6,529 nt of DNA, from positions 1-6,529 of the forward strand of contig USDP01000090.1 in the NCBI GenBank assembly GCA_900553545.1. The letters run 5' to 3'. The position numbers were made by a program, and so were the translations under genes. The notes beneath the pieces are model-generated. The model saw only the letters and a list, made by a program, of their open reading frames with translations, did not search any database and was not told the origin of the DNA. Source of the stretch: an uncultured Eubacteriales bacterium (lineage in GTDB: Bacteria > Bacillota > Clostridia > Oscillospirales > Oscillospiraceae). The stretch's first letter is position 1, and each line of letters opens with the position of its first letter. Of this stretch, positions 1-6,203 are shown piece after piece.

Positions 1-765
1 GGTATGCAGGGACATGATAGGCCGCAGATCGAGCCCGCCCGCCGCGTCCGCCGAGGGCGCAAGGCCGTAGGTTGCGATACCGGGGCGCACCATGTCGAGC
101 GCGAACTCGGGATAGAGGATCGTCGCGCCGGAGGAGCAGCAGTGCCGCAGCTCGATCTGCACGCCGGAGGCAGCAAGCTCCGCCAGCATGGCGGTAAAAC
201 GTGCAAACTGCGCCTTTGTATAGGTAACATCGTCCGGGGCCTTGGAGTCCGCCACGCTGAAGTGCGTGAACGCACCCTCGACGCGCAGGTGCCGCATACG
301 GCAGACCGTGAGCAGCTGCTCCGCCGTCTGCGGCGCGCCATAGGCGAAGAAGCCGATGCGCGTCATGCCGGTATCGAGCTTGAGGTGGACGTTCAGGATG
401 TAATTCGTGCCGGAGAGGGCCGTTTCCAGCGCCTCAGCGTATTCGAGCGAGTGTACCTCCTGCGTGATGTCCATAAAGACCATGCTGTCGGCATATTCGG
501 GCGGCGTATAGCCGAGGATCAGGATCGGCGTGCGGATGCCCGCGCGGCGGATCTGAATGGCCTCTTCCAGATTGGAGACGGCGAGATAGGCCGCGCCGAG
601 ATCGGTCAGCGCCTGGCTGACCGGGACGGCTCCGTGTCCGTAGGCATCGGCCTTGATGACGCCAAGGAAGCGGCAGCCGGATGGGATATGGCCCATGATG
701 GCGTTGTAGTTATGTTCCAGATCATCCATGGACACATCGGCCCAGGTTCGTTTGAGTGTTTTCAT
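1..765 (-). CDS. alr: Alanine racemase, 3' end cut off by window edge
   Basis: PLP-dependent enzyme that interconverts L- and D-alanine in the cytoplasm and supplies D-alanine for peptidoglycan. The first 255 codons are present and cover most of the N-terminal TIM barrel; family members are about 370-390 residues. The PLP-lysine motif VIKADAYGHG places the Schiff-base lysine at K38. The block KLDTGMTRIG carries K129 (the carbamylated lysine in Geobacillus Alr) and R136. THFSVADS holds the conserved His at 168. DMVRPGIATYGL carries R227, the arginine facing the PLP pyridine nitrogen. The second catalytic residue, the C-terminal-domain tyrosine (Tyr265 in Geobacillus), lies beyond the edge. One oddity is HCCSSGA at 208-214, where most homologues have an HxxNSAA-type motif, so Ser replaces the usual Asn. 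The ATG start lies 1 nt after the lipoprotein stop, with GAGG (772-775) 6 nt upstream inside that gene, suggesting translational coupling. Family assignment is certain; biosynthetic versus spore-associated paralogue is not. Confidence 0.96.
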   Translation of the reverse strand, partial: MKTLKRTWADVSMDDLEHNYNAIMGHIPSGCRFLGVIKADAYGHGAVPVSQALTDLGAAYLAVSNLEEAIQIRRAGIRTPILILGYTPPEYADSMVFMDITQEVHSLEYAEALETALSGTNYILNVHLKLDTGMTRIGFFAYGAPQTAEQLLTVCRMRHLRVEGAFTHFSVADSKAPDDVTYTKAQFARFTAMLAELAASGVQIELRHCCSSGATILYPEFALDMVRPGIATYGLAPSADAAGGLDLRPIMSLHT

Positions 766-766
766 A

Positions 767-1333
767 TCATGCCTCGAAAGTGAAATTTGTAAGTTCTGCG
801 GAGAGCAGCAGCGCTCCTTCGTAAGAAAGCTCCGCCCGTGCAGGCACGCCGCCGTCGAACCAGACGTCGGCCTGCAACTCGTCCGTGCCGTAGCCGGTGC
901 GGTAGGTCACGCGGAGCAGATCCCCCTCCATGCCGGACCACGCGATATAGCCGTTCGCCCAGCAGTCGGCCAGCACCCACGGCGCAGCCATCGGCGCGAG
1001 CCGCCCGCCGGCAAGCGTGGAAAAACCGATCTCCGCACCGTCGAAGACGAGCTTCGCGCCGGAGCTGTCGACGCGCGCGGTCATGCCGGAGAGCGTCTCC
1101 GGCGCGGTGAGCGTCATGGTAATGCCGTCCGGCGCGGAATACGCGCAGCGCATCGAAAACCGCACCGCCGTTTCGCCGTAGCTGACCTGCACGTCCGCAT
1201 CGAACGCGCAGCCGCCGGCCTCCAGAAGGCGCGTGCGGAAATCGAGCGCCTGTTGTGTCTGTTCTTCTTCCTTACCGCAGCCTGCCAGCAGCAGGAGCGG
1301 CAGCAGCATCAGTACGGCAAGCAGTCGCCGCAA
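767..1333 (-). CDS. Small lipoprotein, possibly LolA-like (YdcC/GerS type)
   Basis: A 188-residue secreted protein. Residues 1-19 form a lipoprotein signal peptide: MRR, a run of Leu/Ala/Met, then the lipobox LLAGC with the lipidated cysteine at C19 and Gly at +2, so it should be anchored on the outer face of the membrane. A charged linker (KEEEQ, 21-25) follows. The rest, about 30-188, alternates short beta-like strands with Gly/Pro/Asp turns and has no membrane segment, fitting a curved beta-sheet LolA-type fold; this is inferred from pattern only. Cysteines at 42, 63 and 124 could form a disulfide. The start is a TTG directly after the nnrD stop (TGATTG), supported by GGAGGGG at 1345-1339; the first internal ATG (codon 9) would remove the positively charged signal-peptide N-terminus. 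The gene sits immediately before alr, as do ydcC in B. subtilis and gerS before alr2 in C. difficile. Lipoprotein: very sure. Specific homology: plausible but untested. Confidence 0.85.
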   Translation of the reverse strand: MRRLLAVLMLLPLLLLAGCGKEEEQTQQALDFRTRLLEAGGCAFDADVQVSYGETAVRFSMRCAYSAPDGITMTLTAPETLSGMTARVDSSGAKLVFDGAEIGFSTLAGGRLAPMAAPWVLADCWANGYIAWSGMEGDLLRVTYRTGYGTDELQADVWFDGGVPARAELSYEGALLLSAELTNFTFEA

Positions 1334-2218
1334 TCAGACCCCTCCAATTTGTTTGAGCAGTCGCGGGAGGCTGTCCAGCACGTCCTCGGGCAGCAGGCTG
1401 TATTCCCCGGTCGTCTGCGCGGCAAGATCCGCCGCCGCGCCATGGAGCCAGGCAGCAGCTGCTGCGGCCTCGAGCGGCATGACATGCTGCCCGAGGAGCG
1501 AGACGATCATGCCCGCAAGCACGTCGCCGCTCCCGCCGGTGGCGAGGCCGGGATTGCCGGTCGCGTTGCGGTAGACGTTCAGCCCGTCGGTGAGGACCGT
1601 GCGGCAGCCCTTGAGCAGGACGACGCAGCCAGTCTCCGCAGAGACGCGCATCGCCTCGGAAACCGGGTCGCGGTGCAGCGGATCGCCGCCAAGGCGAAGA
1701 AATTCGCCGCCGTGCGGCGTGAGGACAATGGGACAGGCGCTCTCGCGCAGTACATCCTTATGCGCGGCGAGCGCGTTTATGCCGTCGGCGTCCAGCACGA
1801 GCGGCACGCGGCAGCGGCGGACAAGCGATGCGCAGAGCGCCGTCAGCTCCTCCGACCGGCCGAGGCCGGGTCCCAGGAGCACGGCGTCCATCGCCTCCAT
1901 GCGCGCGCCGATCGGCTCGAGCGCGGCAAGGCTGAGCCGTCCTTTCCCGTCGCACGGGAGCGGAAAGACGATCTCGCTGCCCGACGCGGCGGCCACGATC
2001 GGATAGATCTTCTCCGGCACGCCGAGGTACACGAGTCCGGAGCCGGTACGCAGCGCGGCCTTTGCCGCAAGCCTTGCCGCACCCGTCAATCCCTCCGAGC
2101 CGCAGAGCAGCAGCACCTTTCCGTAATCGCCCTTGTGCGTGTCGCGCTTGCGGACGGGAAACAGCTCCCGCACAAGGCGAGCGTCCGTCTGCTGCGCGAT
2201 CCATGCGGCCTTTGCCAT
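1334..2218 (-). CDS. nnrD: ADP/ATP-dependent (S)-NAD(P)H-hydrate dehydratase
   Basis: Metabolite-repair enzyme of the YjeF C-terminal (ribokinase-like) family. It restores NADH and NADPH from their hydrated, inactive form at the expense of ADP or ATP. The product is 294 residues and lacks the N-terminal NnrE epimerase domain found in fused homologues. Visible family blocks are GDYGKVLLLCGSEGLTGAA (30-48), LLGPGLG (114-120), LDADGINAL (142-150), LTPHGGEFLRL (166-176), LLKG with TVLTDG (201-212), and the YjeF_2 signature NATGNPGLATGGSGDVLAG (218-236) with catalytic Asp at 232. The start at ATG 2218 is chosen because GGGGAGG lies 8 nt upstream and a strong promoter lies just behind it. The frame stays open upstream to 2332, but that extension would run through the promoter. 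It is the first gene of an operon with the lipoprotein and alr; its TGA abuts the next start codon. An epimerase partner is not visible here. Confidence 0.95.
   Translation of the reverse strand: MAKAAWIAQQTDARLVRELFPVRKRDTHKGDYGKVLLLCGSEGLTGAARLAAKAALRTGSGLVYLGVPEKIYPIVAAASGSEIVFPLPCDGKGRLSLAALEPIGARMEAMDAVLLGPGLGRSEELTALCASLVRRCRVPLVLDADGINALAAHKDVLRESACPIVLTPHGGEFLRLGGDPLHRDPVSEAMRVSAETGCVVLLKGCRTVLTDGLNVYRNATGNPGLATGGSGDVLAGMIVSLLGQHVMPLEAAAAAAWLHGAAADLAAQTTGEYSLLPEDVLDSLPRLLKQIGGV
1339..1345 (-). promoter_or_regulatory. Ribosome binding site for the TTG-started lipoprotein
   Basis: GGAGGGG on the minus strand, inside the last codons of nnrD. Its GGAGG core lies 7 nt before TTG. The strength and spacing of this site decide in favour of the TTG start over the internal ATG at codon 9. 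Confidence 0.8.
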
Positions 2219-2243
2219 GCTTCTCGCCTCCCCTTTTTTCGTT

Positions 2244-2272
2244 ATTATATGCCATTTGGGCCGGACAGTCAA
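2244..2272 (-). promoter_or_regulatory. Strong sigma-A-type promoter for nnrD-lipoprotein-alr
   Basis: On the minus strand, TTGACT (2272-2267) and TATAAT (2249-2244) are separated by exactly 17 nt. The -10 is a perfect match and the -35 matches at five of six positions. An A/T-rich stretch precedes the -35. Transcription should start near 2237, giving a leader of only about 20 nt that holds the GGGGAGG ribosome binding site (2233-2227). Confidence 0.88.
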
Positions 2273-2281
2273 ATTTTTCTC

Positions 2282-2310
2282 TTGCGAAACTGAAGGCAAT
2301 ATGCTAAGAT
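2282..2310 (+). promoter_or_regulatory. Promoter for the T-box leader and pheST
   Basis: TTGCGA (2282-2287), 17-nt spacer, TAAGAT (2305-2310), with an extended -10 TG at 2302-2303. A T/A-rich tract (2269-2280) lies just upstream and could act as an UP element. The predicted start is near 2317. It is back to back with the nnrD promoter: only 9 nt (2273-2281) separate the two -35 boxes. Confidence 0.75.
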
Positions 2311-2413
2311 AGCTCTGATATTGGAAAAGCAAGGATCGGGTGTCCGGATTTCATTCCGCCGCTTCAGAGAGGGCAGCAATGCTGAGAGCTGTCTGCGGCA
2401 GAAATACCAGGCC

Positions 2414-2416
2414 TTC
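2414..2416 (+). promoter_or_regulatory. Proposed T-box specifier codon TTC (Phe)
   Basis: TTC lies in an unpaired stretch of the 3' arm of Stem I, between the helix ending at 2408 and the conserved proximal GGGAGC (2421-2426). It is the only Phe codon in that arm and agrees with the downstream pheS. The offset to GGGAGC looks about 2 nt longer than I recall in other leaders, so the register is tentative. Confidence 0.6.
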
Positions 2417-2536
2417 CCCCGGGAGCTGCGCGTCTGAAACCGTAAGGATGTCTCTGAGAAGTAGGACGCGACGGGTCACGCCGTTACACGTTGGAGTGCG
2501 CCGTTCGGCGAATTGCGGGTGGTACCGCGGAAGCAG

Positions 2537-2577
2537 GTCTTTCGTCCCCTTATGTGGGAGGAAAGGCTTTTTCTTTT
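2537..2577 (+). terminator. Regulated intrinsic terminator of the pheST T-box
   Basis: Stem GTCTTTCGTCCC (2537-2548) with GGGAGGAAAGGC (2556-2567), one G-G mismatch and one G-U pair, loop 2549-2555, then TTTTTCTTTT (2568-2577). Its 5' arm contains CGTCCC, the same bases needed for the antiterminator, so the two structures exclude each other. It should form when tRNA-Phe is charged and stop transcription before pheS. Confidence 0.92.
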
Positions 2578-2607
2578 CCCTTTGCGGCGCCGATCAATTT
2601 GTAAATT

Positions 2608-2627
2608 ACGAAAAAGGAGATTTTCGT
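2608..2627 (+). promoter_or_regulatory. Hairpin displaying the pheS Shine-Dalgarno in its loop
   Basis: ACGAAAA (2608-2614) is a perfect 7-bp complement of TTTTCGT (2621-2627). The 6-nt loop AGGAGA (2615-2620) is the core of the pheS ribosome binding site AAGGAG (2614-2619), 11 nt before the ATG. The structure would show the site rather than bury it and brings it closer to the start codon. Any regulatory role is inference. Confidence 0.6.
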
Positions 2628-2630
2628 CGT

Positions 2631-3659
2631 ATGAAAGAACAACTGGAAAAGATCCGCTCGGAGGCGCTGGCTGCGCTGAACGAGGCGAAGGATTCCGCCG
2701 AGCTCGATGCGCTGCGCGTCCGCTTCCTCGGCAAGAAGGGCGAGCTGACCGCGGTACTCAAAATGATGGGCAAGCTGTCCGCTGAAGAGCGTCCGGTCAT
2801 GGGTCAGGCGGCCAACAACGTCCGCGCCGCCATCGAGGAAAAGCTCGAGGAGACGAAGACCGCGCTGAAGGCCCGCGCACTGGACGCGCGGCTGGACGCC
2901 GAGGCCATCGACGTGACCATCCCCGGCAAGCCCGTGGAGCTGGGACACCGCCATCCGATGAACAAGGCGCTCGACGAGGCGAAGGACATCTTCATCTCCA
3001 TGGGCTTCAAGATCCTCGACGGCCCGGAGGTCGAGCTGGCCGATTATAACTTCACGCGCCTGAACATCGCGGAGAACCACCCATCGCGCGACCGCAGCGA
3101 CACGTTCTATATCACCGAGGACGAGTCTGTCCTGCTCCGCACGCAGACCAGCCCGATGCAGATCCGCGCGATGGACGAGATCAAGCAGCCGCCGATCCGC
3201 GTCCTGGCCCCAGGCCGTGTGTACCGCAAGGACGAGGTTGACGCAACACACTCCCCCATGTTCCACCAGATCGAGGGTCTTGTCGTCGACAAGGGCATCA
3301 CGATGGCGGACCTCAAGGGTACGCTCGAGACGCTGATCAAGGCGATGTACGGCGCGGACTCGGTCATCCGGTTCCGTCCGCACCACTTCCCGTTCACCGA
3401 GCCGAGCTGTGAAGTCGACGTGCAGTGCTTCAAGTGCCGCGGCGCGGGCTGCCCGACGTGCAAGGGCGAGGGCTGGATCGAGCTGCTGGGCGCGGGCATG
3501 GTACACCCGAAGGTGCTCGAAAACTGCGGCATCGACCCCGAGGTCTATTCCGGCTTCGCGTTCGGCATCGGCCTCGAGCGCATGGCGATGCGCCGCTATA
3601 AGATCAGCGACCTGCGCATGATCTTCGAAAACGACATCCGCTTCCTGTCGCAGTTTTAA
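2631..3659 (+). CDS. pheS: Phenylalanyl-tRNA synthetase alpha subunit
   Basis: Catalytic subunit of the cytoplasmic alpha2-beta2 enzyme that attaches Phe to tRNA-Phe using ATP. The length of 342 residues is normal for bacterial PheS. Residues 1-90 form the N-terminal coiled coil that contacts tRNA (KLEETKTALKARALDARL is its second helix). The class II core follows: motif 1 around HRHPMNKALDEAKDIFISMGF (106-126, spanning GHRHPM to GF), motif 2 GRVYRKDEVDATHSPMFHQ (195-213), the Phe-pocket segment FPFTEPS (253-259), and motif 3 SGFAFGIGLERMAMRRY (307-323). A CxxCx4CxxC group (C266, C269, C274, C277) sits between the pocket segment and WIELLGAGMVHP; a similar insertion is usual in Gram-positive PheS. 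The frame is open upstream through the T-box, but ATG 2631 is the start: it follows AAGGAG and begins the conserved N-terminus. Expression is set by the T-box leader. pheT follows after 13 nt. Confidence 0.98.
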   Translation: MKEQLEKIRSEALAALNEAKDSAELDALRVRFLGKKGELTAVLKMMGKLSAEERPVMGQAANNVRAAIEEKLEETKTALKARALDARLDAEAIDVTIPGKPVELGHRHPMNKALDEAKDIFISMGFKILDGPEVELADYNFTRLNIAENHPSRDRSDTFYITEDESVLLRTQTSPMQIRAMDEIKQPPIRVLAPGRVYRKDEVDATHSPMFHQIEGLVVDKGITMADLKGTLETLIKAMYGADSVIRFRPHHFPFTEPSCEVDVQCFKCRGAGCPTCKGEGWIELLGAGMVHPKVLENCGIDPEVYSGFAFGIGLERMAMRRYKISDLRMIFENDIRFLSQF

Positions 3660-3665
3660 GGAGGG
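3658..3665 (+). promoter_or_regulatory. Ribosome binding site of pheT overlapping the pheS stop
   Basis: AAGGAGGG starts within the TAA stop of pheS and lies 7 nt before the pheT ATG. This near-ideal site and overlap fit balanced, coupled production of the two subunits. Confidence 0.85.
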
Positions 3666-3672
3666 CTGAACG

Positions 3673-6057
3673 ATGAATATTTCGAGAAACTGGCTCAAAG
3701 AGTTTGTAGATATTGAGGCGACTGACCGCGAATACGACGAGATCATGACGATTGCCGGTCAGAAGGTTGAGACAACAACGCGCATGGACGCCGAGATCAA
3801 AAATGTCGTCGTCGGCAAGGTGCTCTCGATGGCGCGGCATGAAAATTCCGACCACATGTGGGTCTGCATGGTCGACGTCGGCGCGGAGCAGCCCGTCCAG
3901 ATCGTGACCGGCGCGCAGAACGTCCACGAGGGCGACCTTGTGCCCGTGGCGCAGCACAATTCCTGGCTCCCCGGCGGCGTGCATATCACGAAGGGCAAGC
4001 TCCGCGGCGTGGAGTCCTGCGGCATGCTCTGCTCGTTCAAGGAGCTGGGTCTGACGCAGAACGATGTGCCGGACGCATACGAGGACGGCATCTGGATTCT
4101 GAACAACGAGGACTGCACCGTCGGCGAGGACATCAACCACGTCATGGGCACGGACGATTCGATCGTCGAATTTGAGATCACGAACAACCGCCCGGACTGC
4201 TATTCCCTGCTGGGCCTCGCCCGCGAGACCGCCGCAGCGTTCAATGTCCCGATGCGGCACCATGAGCCGGTCGTGAAGGGCGGCGCGGAGGGCGTCCTGC
4301 CCGAGCTGCTGGATGTCGAGGTTCCTGCCGAAGATCTCTGCCTGCGCTACACCGCGCGCATGGTGCGCAACGTCAAAATTGCACCTTCACCCAAGTGGAT
4401 GCGTCAGCGGCTGCGCTCCGCCGGCATCCGCCCGATCAACAACATCGTCGACATCACGAACTATGTCATGGTCGAATACGGCCAGCCGATGCACGCCTTC
4501 GACTATCGCTATGTAAAGGGCGGCAAGATCATCGTCCGCCGCGCGGGCGAGGACAAGACGCTCACCACGCTCGACGGCAGCGTCCGTCAGCTCCAGCCCG
4601 ACATGCTTGTCATCGCGGACGAGACGAAGCCCGTCGGTCTGGCCGGCATCATGGGCGGCGAGAACAGCGAGATCGTGGACGATACCGTCGACGTCGTGTT
4701 CGAGTCGGCCAACTTCCTCGGCGCATCCATCCGCAAGACCGCGCTGGCCCTCGGCATGCGCACCGATGCTTCGGCGAAATTTGAAAAGGACATCGACCCG
4801 ATGCTGACCGTTCCGGCGGTCAACCGTGCATGCGAACTGGTCGAGATGCTCGGCGCAGGCGAAGTTGTCGACGGGATGATCGACATTCTGAACTATATTC
4901 CGGAGCCTGTCACCCTTCCGCTTGAGCCTGCCAAGATCAATGCCCTGCTCGGCACCGACATCCCCGAGGCTGACATGGTCGACTATCTGCGGCGCGAGGA
5001 AGTCCCGGCCGTGGACGGCATGGTGCAGGTTCCCTCGTGGCGGCCCGACCTCCGCTGCATGGCAGACCTCGCCGAAGAGGTCGCGCGGTACTATGGCTAT
5101 AACAAGATCGACACAACGCTGATGCGCGGCGCGACGACGATGGGCGGCTATTCCGAGACGCAGAAGCTGGAGAACGCGGCAGGCGCGGCAGCGCGCGCGA
5201 TGGGCTACAGCGAGATCATCACCTATTCCTTCGTCTCGCCCTCCACGTTCGATTCCATCCGCATCCCAGCAGACTCTACCTTGCGCAAAACCGTCAAGCT
5301 CATCAACCCGCTGGGCGAGGATCGCTCGATCATGCGGACCGTCATCCTGCCGAGCATGCTGGACATTCTGGCGCGAAACTTTGCGCTGAAGAACAAGGGC
5401 GTCAAGCTCTATGAGCTGGGCAAGATCTATCTCCCGGTCGAGGGACAGACCCTTCCTGATGAGCCGAAGCGCCTGATTTTCGGGACCTATGGCGAGCATG
5501 AGGACTTCTTCTCGATGAAGGGCGAGATCGTCGCGCTGCTCGAGCAGCTGAACGCCAAGCCCGCGACGTTCGTCGCCGAAAAGCACAACCCGAGTTATCA
5601 TCCGGGCCGCTGCGCCAACATTCTCATCGACGGCAAGGTCATGGGCGTCCTCGGCCAGATCCATCCGCTGATTGCGGAGAACTACGGCATCGGCGCGGAT
5701 GTGTATGTCGCAGAGCTGGACTTCACAGCGCTCGAGGGCGCGCTGGAGCCGGAGCGTGTGTTCCACAGCCTGCCGAAGTTCCCCACCGTCACGCGCGACC
5801 TCGCGCTCGTCTGCGACGAGTCCATCACGGTCGGCGCGCTGGAGGACTGCATTGCGGAAGCGGGCGGCAAGCTGCTGCGCAAGATCGACCTGTTTGACAT
5901 CTATCGCGGCCCCGGCATCGCACCGGGCAAAAAGAGCGTTGCCTTCTCGCTCGAGCTGCGCGCCGACGACCGGACGCTGACCGACGAGGACTCCGTCAAC
6001 ACCGTCAACCGCGTGCTGGACGCGCTGCGCGAAAAGCTGGACGTCGTGCTGCGCTGA
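3673..6057 (+). CDS. pheT: Phenylalanyl-tRNA synthetase beta subunit
   Basis: Non-catalytic, tRNA-binding and editing partner of PheS. The 794 residues match the usual 790-805. Domains in order: N-terminal B1 (1-38); an EMAP/OB-fold tRNA-binding domain (about 40-150, with HENSDHMWVCMVDVG and QIVTGAQNVHEGD); the B3/B4 editing domain that removes mischarged Tyr (about 205-385, with IRPINNIVDITNYVM and GQPMHAFD, and the later block GIMGGENSEI); B5 (about 410-480, with VPSWRPDL and LAEEVARYYGYNKI); a degenerate synthetase-like core (about 490-690); and the C-terminal FDX-ACB anticodon-binding domain (about 698-794, starting LPKFPTVTRDLALV). The B5 segment between LLGTDI and VPSWR seems a few residues shorter than in Bacillus. 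No frameshift or missing domain. It is co-transcribed with pheS under T-box control. No clear intrinsic terminator follows, so some read-through into ireB is possible. Confidence 0.98.
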   Translation: MNISRNWLKEFVDIEATDREYDEIMTIAGQKVETTTRMDAEIKNVVVGKVLSMARHENSDHMWVCMVDVGAEQPVQIVTGAQNVHEGDLVPVAQHNSWLPGGVHITKGKLRGVESCGMLCSFKELGLTQNDVPDAYEDGIWILNNEDCTVGEDINHVMGTDDSIVEFEITNNRPDCYSLLGLARETAAAFNVPMRHHEPVVKGGAEGVLPELLDVEVPAEDLCLRYTARMVRNVKIAPSPKWMRQRLRSAGIRPINNIVDITNYVMVEYGQPMHAFDYRYVKGGKIIVRRAGEDKTLTTLDGSVRQLQPDMLVIADETKPVGLAGIMGGENSEIVDDTVDVVFESANFLGASIRKTALALGMRTDASAKFEKDIDPMLTVPAVNRACELVEMLGAGEVVDGMIDILNYIPEPVTLPLEPAKINALLGTDIPEADMVDYLRREEVPAVDGMVQVPSWRPDLRCMADLAEEVARYYGYNKIDTTLMRGATTMGGYSETQKLENAAGAAARAMGYSEIITYSFVSPSTFDSIRIPADSTLRKTVKLINPLGEDRSIMRTVILPSMLDILARNFALKNKGVKLYELGKIYLPVEGQTLPDEPKRLIFGTYGEHEDFFSMKGEIVALLEQLNAKPATFVAEKHNPSYHPGRCANILIDGKVMGVLGQIHPLIAENYGIGADVYVAELDFTALEGALEPERVFHSLPKFPTVTRDLALVCDESITVGALEDCIAEAGGKLLRKIDLFDIYRGPGIAPGKKSVAFSLELRADDRTLTDEDSVNTVNRVLDALREKLDVVLR

Positions 6058-6141
6058 ATCCTGCGGCCTGAATATTGCAGTCTCTAATACCATATACTGT
6101 GGCGTGGACAAACTTGTAACACAAATGAAATGTTCCCCCTG
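6058..6141. other. Spacer after pheT with no recognised element
   Basis: This AT-richer stretch separates pheT from the ireB promoter. I see only a 4-bp CTGC/GCAG pairing (6063-6081) without a U-tract, so no credible terminator, and no small open frame with a ribosome binding site. Confidence 0.5.
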
Positions 6142-6170
6142 TTTACAATGTTCGGCAAGTATAGTATGAT
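6142..6170 (+). promoter_or_regulatory. Promoter for ireB
   Basis: TTTACA (6142-6147), 17-nt spacer, TATGAT (6165-6170). Each box differs from consensus at one position. The predicted start is near 6177, giving a leader of about 27 nt. This suggests ireB is transcribed independently of pheST. Confidence 0.8.
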
Positions 6171-6203
6171 GGTGACAGAAAACAGCAAAGGAGGCTGCAC
6201 AGC

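Larger units (their letters stand above)
2317..2577 (+). ncRNA. T-box riboswitch leader, predicted to sense tRNA-Phe
   Basis: A cis-acting RNA that reads the charging state of a tRNA and controls pheST by transcription antitermination. The hallmark is GGGTGGTACCGCG (2517-2529). The bulge TGGTACC (2520-2526) would pair through UGGU with the tRNA 3' end ACCA, matching the A discriminator of tRNA-Phe. The antiterminator forms from GGG 2517-2519 with CCC 2546-2548 and from GCG 2527-2529 with CGT 2543-2545. In Stem I, GGCAGC 2372-2377 pairs with GCTGTC 2388-2393, capped by the conserved GCTGAGA loop (2381-2387). The AG-bulge region AGAGAG is at 2366-2371. Lower helices are GCCGC/GCGGC (2358-2362/2395-2399) and GGATTTC with GAAATACC (2346-2352/2401-2408). 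The only Phe codon in the 3' arm, TTC 2414-2416, is the proposed specifier. Stem III is CGCC/GGCG (2499-2502/2507-2510) after GAGTG. The class is certain; the exact specifier register and the 5' end are less so. Confidence 0.95.

Noticed and set aside
728..2293. A 521-codon open frame on the plus strand opposite nnrD and the lipoprotein gene
   Set aside because: It is antisense to two well-supported genes, rich in Arg/His/Ala as expected from the complement of GC-rich codons, and has no recognisable motif or ribosome binding site.
2219..2332. 38-codon N-terminal extension of nnrD
   Set aside because: It runs through the nnrD promoter boxes; ATG 2218 has a strong ribosome binding site and the product then has normal length.
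2340..2630. In-frame extension of pheS upstream of ATG 2631
   Set aside because: It would translate the T-box RNA. The conserved PheS N-terminus and the Shine-Dalgarno both point to 2631.
3426..3464. Four-cysteine CxxCx4CxxC group in PheS as a novel metal site
   Set aside because: A similar cysteine-rich insertion at this place is common in Gram-positive PheS proteins, so it is not unusual.
6063..6081. Possible terminator hairpin after pheT (CTGC/GCAG)
   Set aside because: Only 4 bp with a long loop and no U-tract.
4387..6111. A 574-codon open frame on the minus strand opposite pheT, and a 398-codon one at 2550-3746 opposite pheS
   Set aside because: Both mirror real GC-rich genes and read as low-complexity Arg/Asp/Val/His sequence; the second even crosses the T-box terminator.
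6115..6147. Inverted repeat TGTAA/TTACA upstream of ireB as an operator
   Set aside because: The arms are only 5 bp with a 23-nt spacer, which is expected by chance in AT-rich sequence.
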